Below are positions 23,975-31,439 of a DNA stretch of 64,000 nt, piece after piece. The notes below the pieces were generated by a model, which did no database searches, was not told the origin of the DNA, and saw only the letters and a program-made list of their open reading frames with translations. Numbering within the stretch: the first letter of the stretch is position 1; every line of letters begins with the position of its first letter. The stretch is from Chloroflexota bacterium (GTDB lineage Bacteria > Chloroflexota > Anaerolineae > Aggregatilineales > Phototrophicaceae), in the NCBI GenBank assembly GCA_020161935.1, contig JAIUNI010000001.1, forward strand, positions 992,001-1,056,000, read 5' to 3'. A program made the position numbers and the translations under genes.

Positions 23975-25417
23975 GTGGAACTGATTCACATTGGGGTCTT
24001 CACCGTGTTCGGCCTCCTCTACTTACTCGTTTTACCTGCAAGATGGCGAACGTGGGCGCTTTTCATCGGCAGCATCCTCGCTATCTATTGGCTGCAACCG
24101 ACCCTCAACATCCGATGGCTGGATTACAGTTTACCCACCGCGACACTCGCCATCAGCGTCTTGGGCTGGCTCATCACGCAGCAACCACAAGAAGGTGGCG
24201 CAAAGCTCGCGCGTGAGGATTGGGTTGCCCTCGGCGTAATGACAGCCCTTGTGTTAAGCCTGACACTCACCCGCTACATCACCATTCCTGTTGAACTGAC
24301 ATCAAGGCCGCCGGAGACGTGGCAGGTCGCATTGTGCTTGCTAGGTCTAGTCAGCGTTATTTTTGCGTTGAGACGAAGACCAATACGGACAAGGGTCATC
24401 ACCGTAGGGTTATTCTTCTTGGTGTGCCTTTTCATCGTCCTCAAGACGGATGGGTTGAGCCGATGGTTGAGCAGCATCTTGAGAACACAAACAGGGCAAG
24501 ATGTGGCACTCGCGAGCAGCATCGATATTCAATGGTTGGGTTTTTCGTATGTCGCGTTCCGGCTCATCCATATGCTGCGAGACAGACAAAACGGGCTTCT
24601 GCCTAACCTAAGGCTGCGGGAATATTTGACCTATGTCATCTTTTTTCCGGCGTATGCGGCTGGGCCGATTGATCGCGTCGAACGGTTTAGCGAAGATTAC
24701 CGTCATGTAGGGATGCTTGATGGCAACCGAGCCAACTTCATCGCACTAGGTTTCACACGTATCACAATCGGTTTGTTCAAGAAGTTTGTGGTCGCCGACA
24801 GCTTGGCCTTTTTCAGTTTGAGTGCTATGACATTCGGACAGGCGCAATCGACTGGCGCGGTGTGGGTGATGTTATATAGTTACGCGCTGCGGCTGTACTT
24901 CGACTTTAGCGGTTACAGCGACATCGCGATTGGAATTGGGATACTCTTTGGTATACAACTGCCGGAAAATTTTGACCGACCGTACTTGAAAAACAATATC
25001 ACAGCCTTCTGGCAAAGCTGGCACATGACGCTCAGTAATTGGGTGCGCTTTTACGTTTATTCTCCCCTTTCGCGGGCATTGTTGAAACGCAAAAATAAGC
25101 CGCATCCCAACGTTATCATCTTGATCTGTACCGTGAGTACGATGCTGGTGATCGGGTTATGGCACGGGGTTACGCTGCCTTTTGCCCTGTGGGGGTTGTG
25201 GCACAGCATCGGGCTGTTTGTTCACAAGCTGTGGAGTGACCGCACCCGAAAGTGGTACCGTGAACTCAAACAACACCCGCGCCTGCTGCAACTCTGGCAG
25301 GTAACGGGTGTGCTGCTCACGTTCCATTTTGTGCTGCTCGGTTGGGTGTGGTTCGCTTTGCCTGACATCGAAGCGACAGTGAGGGCATTCGGCATGTTGA
25401 TGGGGGCAGTAAGATGA
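23975..25417 (+). CDS. MBOAT O-acyltransferase, DltB/AlgI-like
   Basis: This 480-residue multi-helix protein transfers acyl groups across or at the membrane. Family signatures are DFSGYSDIAIGIGILFGIQLPENFDRPYL, FWQSWHMTLSNWVRFYVYSPL with His350, and VIGLWHGVTLPF with the conserved His397. It begins with about five helices before the MBOAT core, more than many AlgI proteins. GTG at 23975 is preceded by AAGGG inside the microprotein gene. The end overlaps the next gene by four bases (ATGA). With the flanking DltD-, DltC- and DltA-like genes it forms a dlt-type set in which it would accept acyl groups from the carrier protein. Confidence 0.92.
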   Translation: MELIHIGVFTVFGLLYLLVLPARWRTWALFIGSILAIYWLQPTLNIRWLDYSLPTATLAISVLGWLITQQPQEGGAKLAREDWVALGVMTALVLSLTLTRYITIPVELTSRPPETWQVALCLLGLVSVIFALRRRPIRTRVITVGLFFLVCLFIVLKTDGLSRWLSSILRTQTGQDVALASSIDIQWLGFSYVAFRLIHMLRDRQNGLLPNLRLREYLTYVIFFPAYAAGPIDRVERFSEDYRHVGMLDGNRANFIALGFTRITIGLFKKFVVADSLAFFSLSAMTFGQAQSTGAVWVMLYSYALRLYFDFSGYSDIAIGIGILFGIQLPENFDRPYLKNNITAFWQSWHMTLSNWVRFYVYSPLSRALLKRKNKPHPNVIILICTVSTMLVIGLWHGVTLPFALWGLWHSIGLFVHKLWSDRTRKWYRELKQHPRLLQLWQVTGVLLTFHFVLLGWVWFALPDIEATVRAFGMLMGAVR

Positions 25418-26559
25418 GGGGGTGGGAATGGCTAACGGAAAGCCGTTATACGCTACTGTTTGTTGTGCGCGTATTCATCAAAGCGATTGTCCTATTTATC
25501 GCAGCTAACCTCATTTTTGCGATTGTCGATCCGATACCGCTTATTGGGCAAATCAGCATTTATAACTTATTCGTGCCGGGGCGAGAGCGACTGCCGTATG
25601 GGGAAAGTAGCGCTGCATATAACCTGAGCCTGAACAGCTTGGAGGCGATGTTTAGTTCACACACGGTTTCCCGAAAGAAGGCAGATAATGAGTTCCGTGT
25701 TCTGGTGATGGGCGACTCGTCGGTCTGGGGGGTACTGCTCGACAATCTTGATACGCTTACGGGCAAGCTAAATGCGGCGAGTTTAGATATTAGGGGGAAA
25801 CAAGCCGAATTTTATAACCTCGGCCATCCGATTATGTCGGCAACTAAGGATTTGATGTTGATGGATTACGGGATGCGCTACCAACCCGACCTGATTATGT
25901 GGTTGGTCACACTCGAATCCTTGCCCTACCCGAAGCAGATTGAAGCCCCACTCGTACAAAACAACGCGGCACGGGTTCAGCCGTTGATTGAGCGTTATCA
26001 GCTTCAATTAGACGTGAATGACGCGCGGTTTGTTCAACGAGATTTTTGGGGGCGAACACTCGTCGGGCAGCGGCGAGCGCTGGCGGATTGGTGGCGGTTG
26101 CAATTGTACGGTATCAATTGGGCAGCAACAGGTATTGACCAACTGTACAAAGATTATGAGCCTCGCAGTAACGATTTGGACACGGACATAAGTTGGCAAG
26201 GTTTTACAGAGGCAAATGAGCTGAAAGAGAATACGCTTGCTACCGATATAATCAAAGCCGGAACGCAAGTTGTCGGTGACATACCGCTCATCATTGTTAA
26301 TGAGCCAATATTTGTGGCGGATGGGGTAAATAGTGACCTTCGCTACAATTTCTGGTATCCCAAGTGGGCTTATGACCGTTACCGCGCGATTATGCAAGAA
26401 CTGGCTGCACAGAACGGGTGGCATTACATCGATTTATGGGATGCGATTTCACCTAGCGAATTTACGGATAGTCCCGTACATTTGACACCGCAAGGATCGG
26501 CACAACTCGGTACGCTGCTCGGCGATATAGTCTCCGAGTGGGCGGCGACACCAAATTAG
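25414..26559 (+). CDS. DltD-like membrane-anchored SGNH protein
   Basis: The 381-residue protein has one N-terminal membrane helix (about residues 15-40) and an external SGNH-hydrolase domain. Block I is VLVMGDSSVWG with Ser102, and the catalytic dyad is in DSPVHLTPQG (Asp352, His356). DltD and AlgX/AlgJ proteins of this kind work with an MBOAT partner to put the acyl group on the exported polymer or to edit it. Translation is coupled to the MBOAT by an ATGA overlap. The carrier protein gene begins 17 bases downstream. DltD assignment is by position and architecture, and sequence identity would need a profile search. Confidence 0.82.
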   Translation: MRGWEWLTESRYTLLFVVRVFIKAIVLFIAANLIFAIVDPIPLIGQISIYNLFVPGRERLPYGESSAAYNLSLNSLEAMFSSHTVSRKKADNEFRVLVMGDSSVWGVLLDNLDTLTGKLNAASLDIRGKQAEFYNLGHPIMSATKDLMLMDYGMRYQPDLIMWLVTLESLPYPKQIEAPLVQNNAARVQPLIERYQLQLDVNDARFVQRDFWGRTLVGQRRALADWWRLQLYGINWAATGIDQLYKDYEPRSNDLDTDISWQGFTEANELKENTLATDIIKAGTQVVGDIPLIIVNEPIFVADGVNSDLRYNFWYPKWAYDRYRAIMQELAAQNGWHYIDLWDAISPSEFTDSPVHLTPQGSAQLGTLLGDIVSEWAATPN

Positions 26560-26576
26560 TTTGAGAGGATACACCA

Positions 26577-26828
26577 ATGGACGAGCAAACCGTACGCAGC
26601 AAACTCCGCACTTTTATTTTGAACGACCTCATCCGAGATCCGCAGTATGAACTGGATGATACTGAAGGGATTATTACCGAAGGCATGATCGACTCGTTTT
26701 CGCTGGCGCAAATCGGGGTATTTGCCGAGCAAGAGTTCAACGTTTATATCCCCGACCCCGATTTAACCGTTTCCAAAATGGATACCCTCAACCAAATGGT
26801 TGCCCGTATCATGCGAGATATCAAGTAG
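26577..26828 (+). CDS. Acyl carrier protein, DltC-like
   Basis: The 83-residue acidic helical protein has the phosphopantetheine site in GMIDSFSLAQI (Ser40). The DSF order matches DltC-type carriers (LDSFG) rather than the DSL of fatty-acid ACP. It is placed between the DltD-like protein and the acyl-AMP ligase, as expected for the carrier that the ligase loads and the MBOAT unloads. ATG 26577 follows TTTGAGAGGAT. Only six bases separate it from the ligase. Confidence 0.9.
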   Translation: MDEQTVRSKLRTFILNDLIRDPQYELDDTEGIITEGMIDSFSLAQIGVFAEQEFNVYIPDPDLTVSKMDTLNQMVARIMRDIK

Positions 26829-26834
26829 CGTTTT

Positions 26835-28517
26835 ATGCTGACCCTCTCAACCCGCGACAAGTATCTCACGCTCCTCGATGCGGTTACGCTGGCACAGCCT
26901 GAAAGTGATCGACCCGCGATTATTTTTGTCGCAACGGATGCCGACCCTGTGCATATCAGTCGGCAGCAGTTCTCGAACGCAGCAACCGAGTATGCCGCCG
27001 CACTTACAAAGTTGAATATCGCTGAAGGTGATCTAGTCATCATCGCGCATACGCAGAACCTCGAAAGTATTTACGCCTTCTGGGGAGCAATGCTGATTGG
27101 CGCGATCCCGTCGATGTTCCCAACACTGACGGAAAAGCTCGACCCTGAAATTTATATGCGGGATATTGGGGAACTAGTCACCAAGTCAGCGGTCAAGGCG
27201 ATCCTGACGACCGACTCGTTCGCGCCAACACTCGCGGAATGGGTTAGCTGTCCGGTATATGGTTCCCAGACCATCAAAGCATCTAATAATACTTGCGAAG
27301 TCCTAGAGTACGCCCAACCGATGCCGAGCGCGACGGCATTCTTGCAGCATTCAAGCGGGACAACCGGTTTACAAAAAGGTGTCGCCCTATCGCACGAAGC
27401 CGTTTTGAACCAGCTTGCGGCCTACAGCGACGCACTCAAGCTGAATGAAAACGACGTGATTGTTAGCTGGCTGCCACTGTATCATGACATGGGTTTAATT
27501 GCGGGTTTCGTACAACCGTTGGTACAAGGCGTGCCACTGGTGTTGATGTCGCCGTTTGACTGGGTGCGGCATCCGGCTATGCTGCTTAAGGCGATTCGAG
27601 ATTACAAGACGACCTTATGCTGGCTGCCGAACTTCGCCTATAACCATCTTGCGCGAACAGTGCGCCAGCGTGACAGCGAAGGCATCGACTTGAGCAGTAT
27701 TCGCGCGTTCATTAACTGCTCTGAGCCTGTGCGTGACGACAGCCACCGGTTATTCGCAGAACGATTTGCTATAAACGGCATAACCCTTAAGCAACTAACC
27801 GTTAGCTACGCGATGGCTGAGAACACATTTGCGGTTACCCAGTCCGCTATCGATAGTGAAACAAAGGTCGATCTGGTTGACCGGCAAGGGTTACAGAACA
27901 ATTTGACCGCTTCGGTAGCGACCGATGTGGAAAAAGGTGAAAAAGTCGTGTCGTGTGGAAAACCGATACACGGGACAATGGTACGTGTTGTGAATGACAA
28001 CGGACAAGCGCTGGGCGAACGGCAGGTCGGTGAGATCATGGTCAAAAGCAACTGTATGCTGACCAATTATTACCACCGCGACGATTTGCAACCGTTTGAT
28101 GAGGACGGTTGGTACAAAACAGGCGACAAAGGCTATCTGGCGGATGGCGAGGTTTATATCGTCGGGCGCAGCAAAGACCTGATTATCAACGCTGGTAAAA
28201 ATGTTTACCCACAGGACATCGAGGCCATCGTCAATTCGGTAGCGGGGGTACATCCGGGGCGGGCTGTGGCATTCGGCGTACCGGATGAACGAGAAGGCAC
28301 CGAGTTGATCGCTGTGGTGGCGGAAGCGGATGTGAGCGACGCGGCAGCCCGCAAGCAGCTTACACAAGCGATCCGGCAGCAGGTCGGGCGGCAAAGCGAT
28401 ATTACCCTGAGCTTTGTCACGTTGGTAAATAAAGGCTGGCTGATTAAAACGTCCAGCGGGAAGATTGCTCGTGGGAAAAACCGTGAAAAGTGGTTAGCAG
28501 AACGGCAGGCTCAATAG
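26835..28517 (+). CDS. Acyl-AMP ligase, FAAL-like (DltA position)
   Basis: The 560-residue ANL-superfamily enzyme activates a carboxylic acid with ATP and should load it on the adjacent carrier. Motifs: QHSSGTTGLQKGVALSH (about 171-187), WLPLYHDMGLIAGFVQPL and INCSEPVR (both typical of fatty acyl-AMP ligases), DGWYKTGDKGYL, and the catalytic lysine of KTSSGKIARGK (Lys about 542). The FAAL-type phrases argue for a fatty or other carboxylic acid rather than the D-alanine used by DltA, but this is inference. It ends the compact five-gene set. The next gene has its own promoter-like box. Confidence 0.88.
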   Translation: MLTLSTRDKYLTLLDAVTLAQPESDRPAIIFVATDADPVHISRQQFSNAATEYAAALTKLNIAEGDLVIIAHTQNLESIYAFWGAMLIGAIPSMFPTLTEKLDPEIYMRDIGELVTKSAVKAILTTDSFAPTLAEWVSCPVYGSQTIKASNNTCEVLEYAQPMPSATAFLQHSSGTTGLQKGVALSHEAVLNQLAAYSDALKLNENDVIVSWLPLYHDMGLIAGFVQPLVQGVPLVLMSPFDWVRHPAMLLKAIRDYKTTLCWLPNFAYNHLARTVRQRDSEGIDLSSIRAFINCSEPVRDDSHRLFAERFAINGITLKQLTVSYAMAENTFAVTQSAIDSETKVDLVDRQGLQNNLTASVATDVEKGEKVVSCGKPIHGTMVRVVNDNGQALGERQVGEIMVKSNCMLTNYYHRDDLQPFDEDGWYKTGDKGYLADGEVYIVGRSKDLIINAGKNVYPQDIEAIVNSVAGVHPGRAVAFGVPDEREGTELIAVVAEADVSDAAARKQLTQAIRQQVGRQSDITLSFVTLVNKGWLIKTSSGKIARGKNREKWLAERQAQ

Positions 28518-28531
28518 GTCGTTCGACATGG

Positions 28532-28540
28532 TGTTACAAT
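28532..28540 (+). promoter_or_regulatory. Extended -10 promoter for the SH3-SGNH gene
   Basis: TGTTACAAT gives TGn plus a 5/6 match to TATAAT, 45 bases before ATG 28585. No good -35 is seen, as is usual with extended -10 promoters. Confidence 0.5.
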
Positions 28541-28584
28541 AAACGCACGTTCACGGTACACAGTGATTAAAGGCTCCTCTTTCA

Positions 28585-29715
28585 ATGAAATTGTTACTTG
28601 CTTATGTACTCATAATCGCCACGGCATTGACTTGGCAGCCGCTCACTGCACCGGAAGCACTCCCCGAAACGACCGCTTACGAAGCGAGCGTCCTTTATGC
28701 AGGGCCGGGTGACAGCTTCCAACAGCTTGGCAGGTTAAACCCCGGCTTACCGATCACCCTAATCGAGCGTAACCATACGGGCATATGGGTGCATATTCAG
28801 CGTTTAGCAGATAACCGAGTGGTACAGGATGGTTGGATTATTTCGGCGTTCTTGAACCGCGATGAAACACTGCAATTTGGCGACTTGCCGGTTAACCTGA
28901 CGATTGCTGACGCAGACCCAACCACTGTCAACAGCCGGTCGATGGCAAGATTATACGCTGTACCCATTATTCCAACCATCAGTGACGCGATGGTGGCGTT
29001 GTATGAACGCGGGCAGGAAATGGGGAATGCCAGCAATGCAATTACAAAAGTGGGCGACAGTCTGAGCGCAAACCCACAGTACTTGATACCGATGAGCAAC
29101 CCTGATAGCAAACTTGGCCCTTATGGTTTCTTAGCCGATACAGTTGCTTATTATGGGAAAGCGGCAGCCTCTGACAGTGTAGCAGCCCGCATCGGGATGA
29201 GTACCTACGGCATTGTTGATCCATTTTGGGCGGATAAAGAAGTCTGTCAAAATGGGGAGACACCCTTAGATTGCGAATACAGGCTCAAAAAGCCAAGTGT
29301 CGCCTTCATCATGTTCGGGCCGAATGATGTCCGCAGCATGACCGAGGACAAGTACGCGGGGCAAATGCGCCAGATCATTGAGGACAGCCTAGAACACGGG
29401 GTTATTCCTGTCATTTCAACCTTTAGCGCACACCCTGAAGAAGAATTCTTCTGGCAGTCGATCAACTTCAACCTGCAACTGGTGGCATTAGCTGATGAAT
29501 ATCAGATTCCACTCATCAATCTTTGGGCGGCGGCTCGTATCTTGCCAGAGTATGGGCTGGATCGTGATAAAGTCCACCTGAAGGTCAGCGGATTTGATTA
29601 TCTGAAGTATGATACAGGTCATGAAGCCTTCTACGGGGTTAGCTTGCATAACTTACTCACCGTTTGTACGTTAGATGAAATCCGCCATCGGTTGGGAATA
29701 GAGGTTCAAAAGTGA
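28585..29715 (+). CDS. Secreted SH3-SGNH hydrolase
   Basis: The 376-residue protein starts with a signal peptide (LLLAYVLIIATALTW), followed by a bacterial SH3 domain (about 35-90: YAGPGDSFQQLGRLNPGLPITLIER...GWIISAFL). The rest is an SGNH/GDSL domain with KVGDSLSAN (Ser159), FGPNDVR (block III Asn) and DKVHLK (Asp328, His331). It would cleave or transfer ester groups on an extracellular polymer, with the SH3 domain binding the wall. Following the dlt-like set, it may act on the same polymer. It overlaps the next lipoprotein gene by four bases. Confidence 0.83.
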   Translation: MKLLLAYVLIIATALTWQPLTAPEALPETTAYEASVLYAGPGDSFQQLGRLNPGLPITLIERNHTGIWVHIQRLADNRVVQDGWIISAFLNRDETLQFGDLPVNLTIADADPTTVNSRSMARLYAVPIIPTISDAMVALYERGQEMGNASNAITKVGDSLSANPQYLIPMSNPDSKLGPYGFLADTVAYYGKAAASDSVAARIGMSTYGIVDPFWADKEVCQNGETPLDCEYRLKKPSVAFIMFGPNDVRSMTEDKYAGQMRQIIEDSLEHGVIPVISTFSAHPEEEFFWQSINFNLQLVALADEYQIPLINLWAAARILPEYGLDRDKVHLKVSGFDYLKYDTGHEAFYGVSLHNLLTVCTLDEIRHRLGIEVQK

Positions 29716-30104
29716 ATAGACATACATTGAGGCTTTGCTTTTTAATCGGGTTCGCAGGGATGTTGGCAGCCTGCGGTGGCGGTGGCGCGAGTACAACGGA
29801 GGACGCTGCGGGGCAAGTGGTTCACCAATACATGCAAGCAAAAATTGACACGAACGCCGATAGCATCCGCAACCTCTTATGCGCGGCGCAAGAGGCCAAC
29901 CTTGACCGCGAGGCGCAGTCATTTGCAGGGGTCAAAGCGCATCTCGAAAATGTCACCTGTAACCAAGATGCGAACGCAAATACGGTTACATGCAGCGGGG
30001 CAATTGTCGCCGAGTACAATGGTGAAAACACAACCTTCCCACTGACCAAGTACAATGTCGTCCAAGAAGACGGGCAGTGGAAATGGTGCGGCGAGGCCAA
30101 TTAG
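29712..30104 (+). CDS. Small lipoprotein, unknown function
   Basis: The 130-residue product begins at GTG 29712, overlapping the preceding stop (GTGA). It has a lipobox (GMLAACGGGG) and a compact body with NTF2-like or DUF4878-like features: VVHQYMQAKIDTNADSIRNLLC at the start and EDGQWKWCGEAN at the end. Such lipoproteins often have this helix-plus-sheet layout and no known activity. Four cysteines follow the lipid cysteine and could form disulfides. Coupling to the SH3-SGNH gene suggests a joint role at the cell surface. Confidence 0.75.
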   Translation: MNRHTLRLCFLIGFAGMLAACGGGGASTTEDAAGQVVHQYMQAKIDTNADSIRNLLCAAQEANLDREAQSFAGVKAHLENVTCNQDANANTVTCSGAIVAEYNGENTTFPLTKYNVVQEDGQWKWCGEAN

Positions 30105-30149
30105 TCCAGCGTTTTTGATACATTGAAATCTGTAAGTTAGGTACAAACC

Positions 30150-31436
30150 ATGCCGATGTCTGAAGCTTTCAAAGCGCGACTGAATCCGATTTTGCCGGAT
30201 ATTGTTGCTCATTTCGGAACGCCGTTTCATGTTTACGACGAAGTGGGCATCCGCGAAACGGGCGCAAGGCTCAAAGATGCATTTCGAGACGTGCAGGGAT
30301 TTCGGGAATATTTCGCGGTGAAGGCACTTCCGAACCCCCATATCCTGAGCATCATCCGAGAGATGGGCTTCGGGTTTGATTGCAGTTCCGTCGCGGAACT
30401 CGTACTCAGCCGGCAGGTTGGGGCGCGGGGTGATGACATCATGTTCACCTCCAATAACACGAGCGCGTCCGAGTTTGAGGCGGCTTTTGCAGACGGCGGC
30501 TGCATCATCAACCTTGACGATATTTCCCTGCTCAAAAAGCTGCGGCAGATTCCTGTGCGTATTTGCTTTCGATACAACCCCGGCGAACGGCGCAGCGGTA
30601 ACGCGATTATCGGCAAACCGGCAGAGGCGAAGTATGGCATTAGCGACACACAGTTTATCGAGGCATATCGACAAGCGATGGCATTAGGCGTTCAGCGATT
30701 TGGCCTTCATACGATGCTGGTATCGAATGAGCGCAATCACGCCTACATGGTCGAGACGGTGAAGATGCTGCTTGACCTGATCACGACGGCAAAACGCGAA
30801 CTCGGAATTGCTTTTGAGTTCATCAACATCGGGGGTGGGCTGGGTATCCCCTACCGACCAGAAGATGCGTCGCTCGATATTCATACGCTCGGACAAGAAG
30901 CGGCTGGCCTGCTCAACCAATTTGAGGCGCAGCACGGGTACAAACCTGACCTGCACATGGAAAGTGGGCGCTATCTAACAGGGCCGCACGGCGTACTGGT
31001 CACCAGAGCAATCAACCAGAAGGAAACGTATCGTCATTATGTCGGGGTGGATGCTTCGATGTCTGCGCTGATGCGTCCCGGCATGTATAACGCATATCAC
31101 CACATCGACGTTTACGGCAAAAACGCAACCGGAGAAGAACGCAGCGTTGATGTTGTGGGTGCATTATGCGAGAATAATGACAAGTTCGCGGTACAAAGAC
31201 CGCTGCCTCCGATTGATGATGGCGACCTGCTCATCATTCAGGATACAGGCGCTCACGGTCACGCGATGGGCTTTAACTACAACGGTCGTCTGAGACCACA
31301 AGAGCTGCTGCTGCGTTCAAACGGCGATGTTGAGCGCATTCGCAGGGCTGAAACCTTGGACGATTACTTTAGCACGTTACAATTTCCACCCAACCGCTTC
31401 TCACCCGTTCAATCTATTCAAACGTTTGCACCATAA
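30150..31436 (+). CDS. lysA: Diaminopimelate decarboxylase-like PLP enzyme (LysA family)
   Basis: The 428-residue fold III PLP enzyme has the PLP lysine in YFAVKALPNP (Lys58), FDCSSVAELVLS, FINIGGGLGIPY, MESGRYLTGPHGVLV and the second-half acid motif ALCENNDKF with the Cys-Glu...Asp that contacts substrate across the dimer. These fit LysA, which makes lysine from meso-diaminopimelate. The segment GLHTMLVSNERN replaces the common GLHCHIGS form, so substrate preference could differ and the symbol is tentative. The stop is four bases from the next ATG, so it is co-transcribed with the Suv3-like helicase. Confidence 0.8.
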   Translation: MPMSEAFKARLNPILPDIVAHFGTPFHVYDEVGIRETGARLKDAFRDVQGFREYFAVKALPNPHILSIIREMGFGFDCSSVAELVLSRQVGARGDDIMFTSNNTSASEFEAAFADGGCIINLDDISLLKKLRQIPVRICFRYNPGERRSGNAIIGKPAEAKYGISDTQFIEAYRQAMALGVQRFGLHTMLVSNERNHAYMVETVKMLLDLITTAKRELGIAFEFINIGGGLGIPYRPEDASLDIHTLGQEAAGLLNQFEAQHGYKPDLHMESGRYLTGPHGVLVTRAINQKETYRHYVGVDASMSALMRPGMYNAYHHIDVYGKNATGEERSVDVVGALCENNDKFAVQRPLPPIDDGDLLIIQDTGAHGHAMGFNYNGRLRPQELLLRSNGDVERIRRAETLDDYFSTLQFPPNRFSPVQSIQTFAP

Positions 31437-31439
31437 CCA

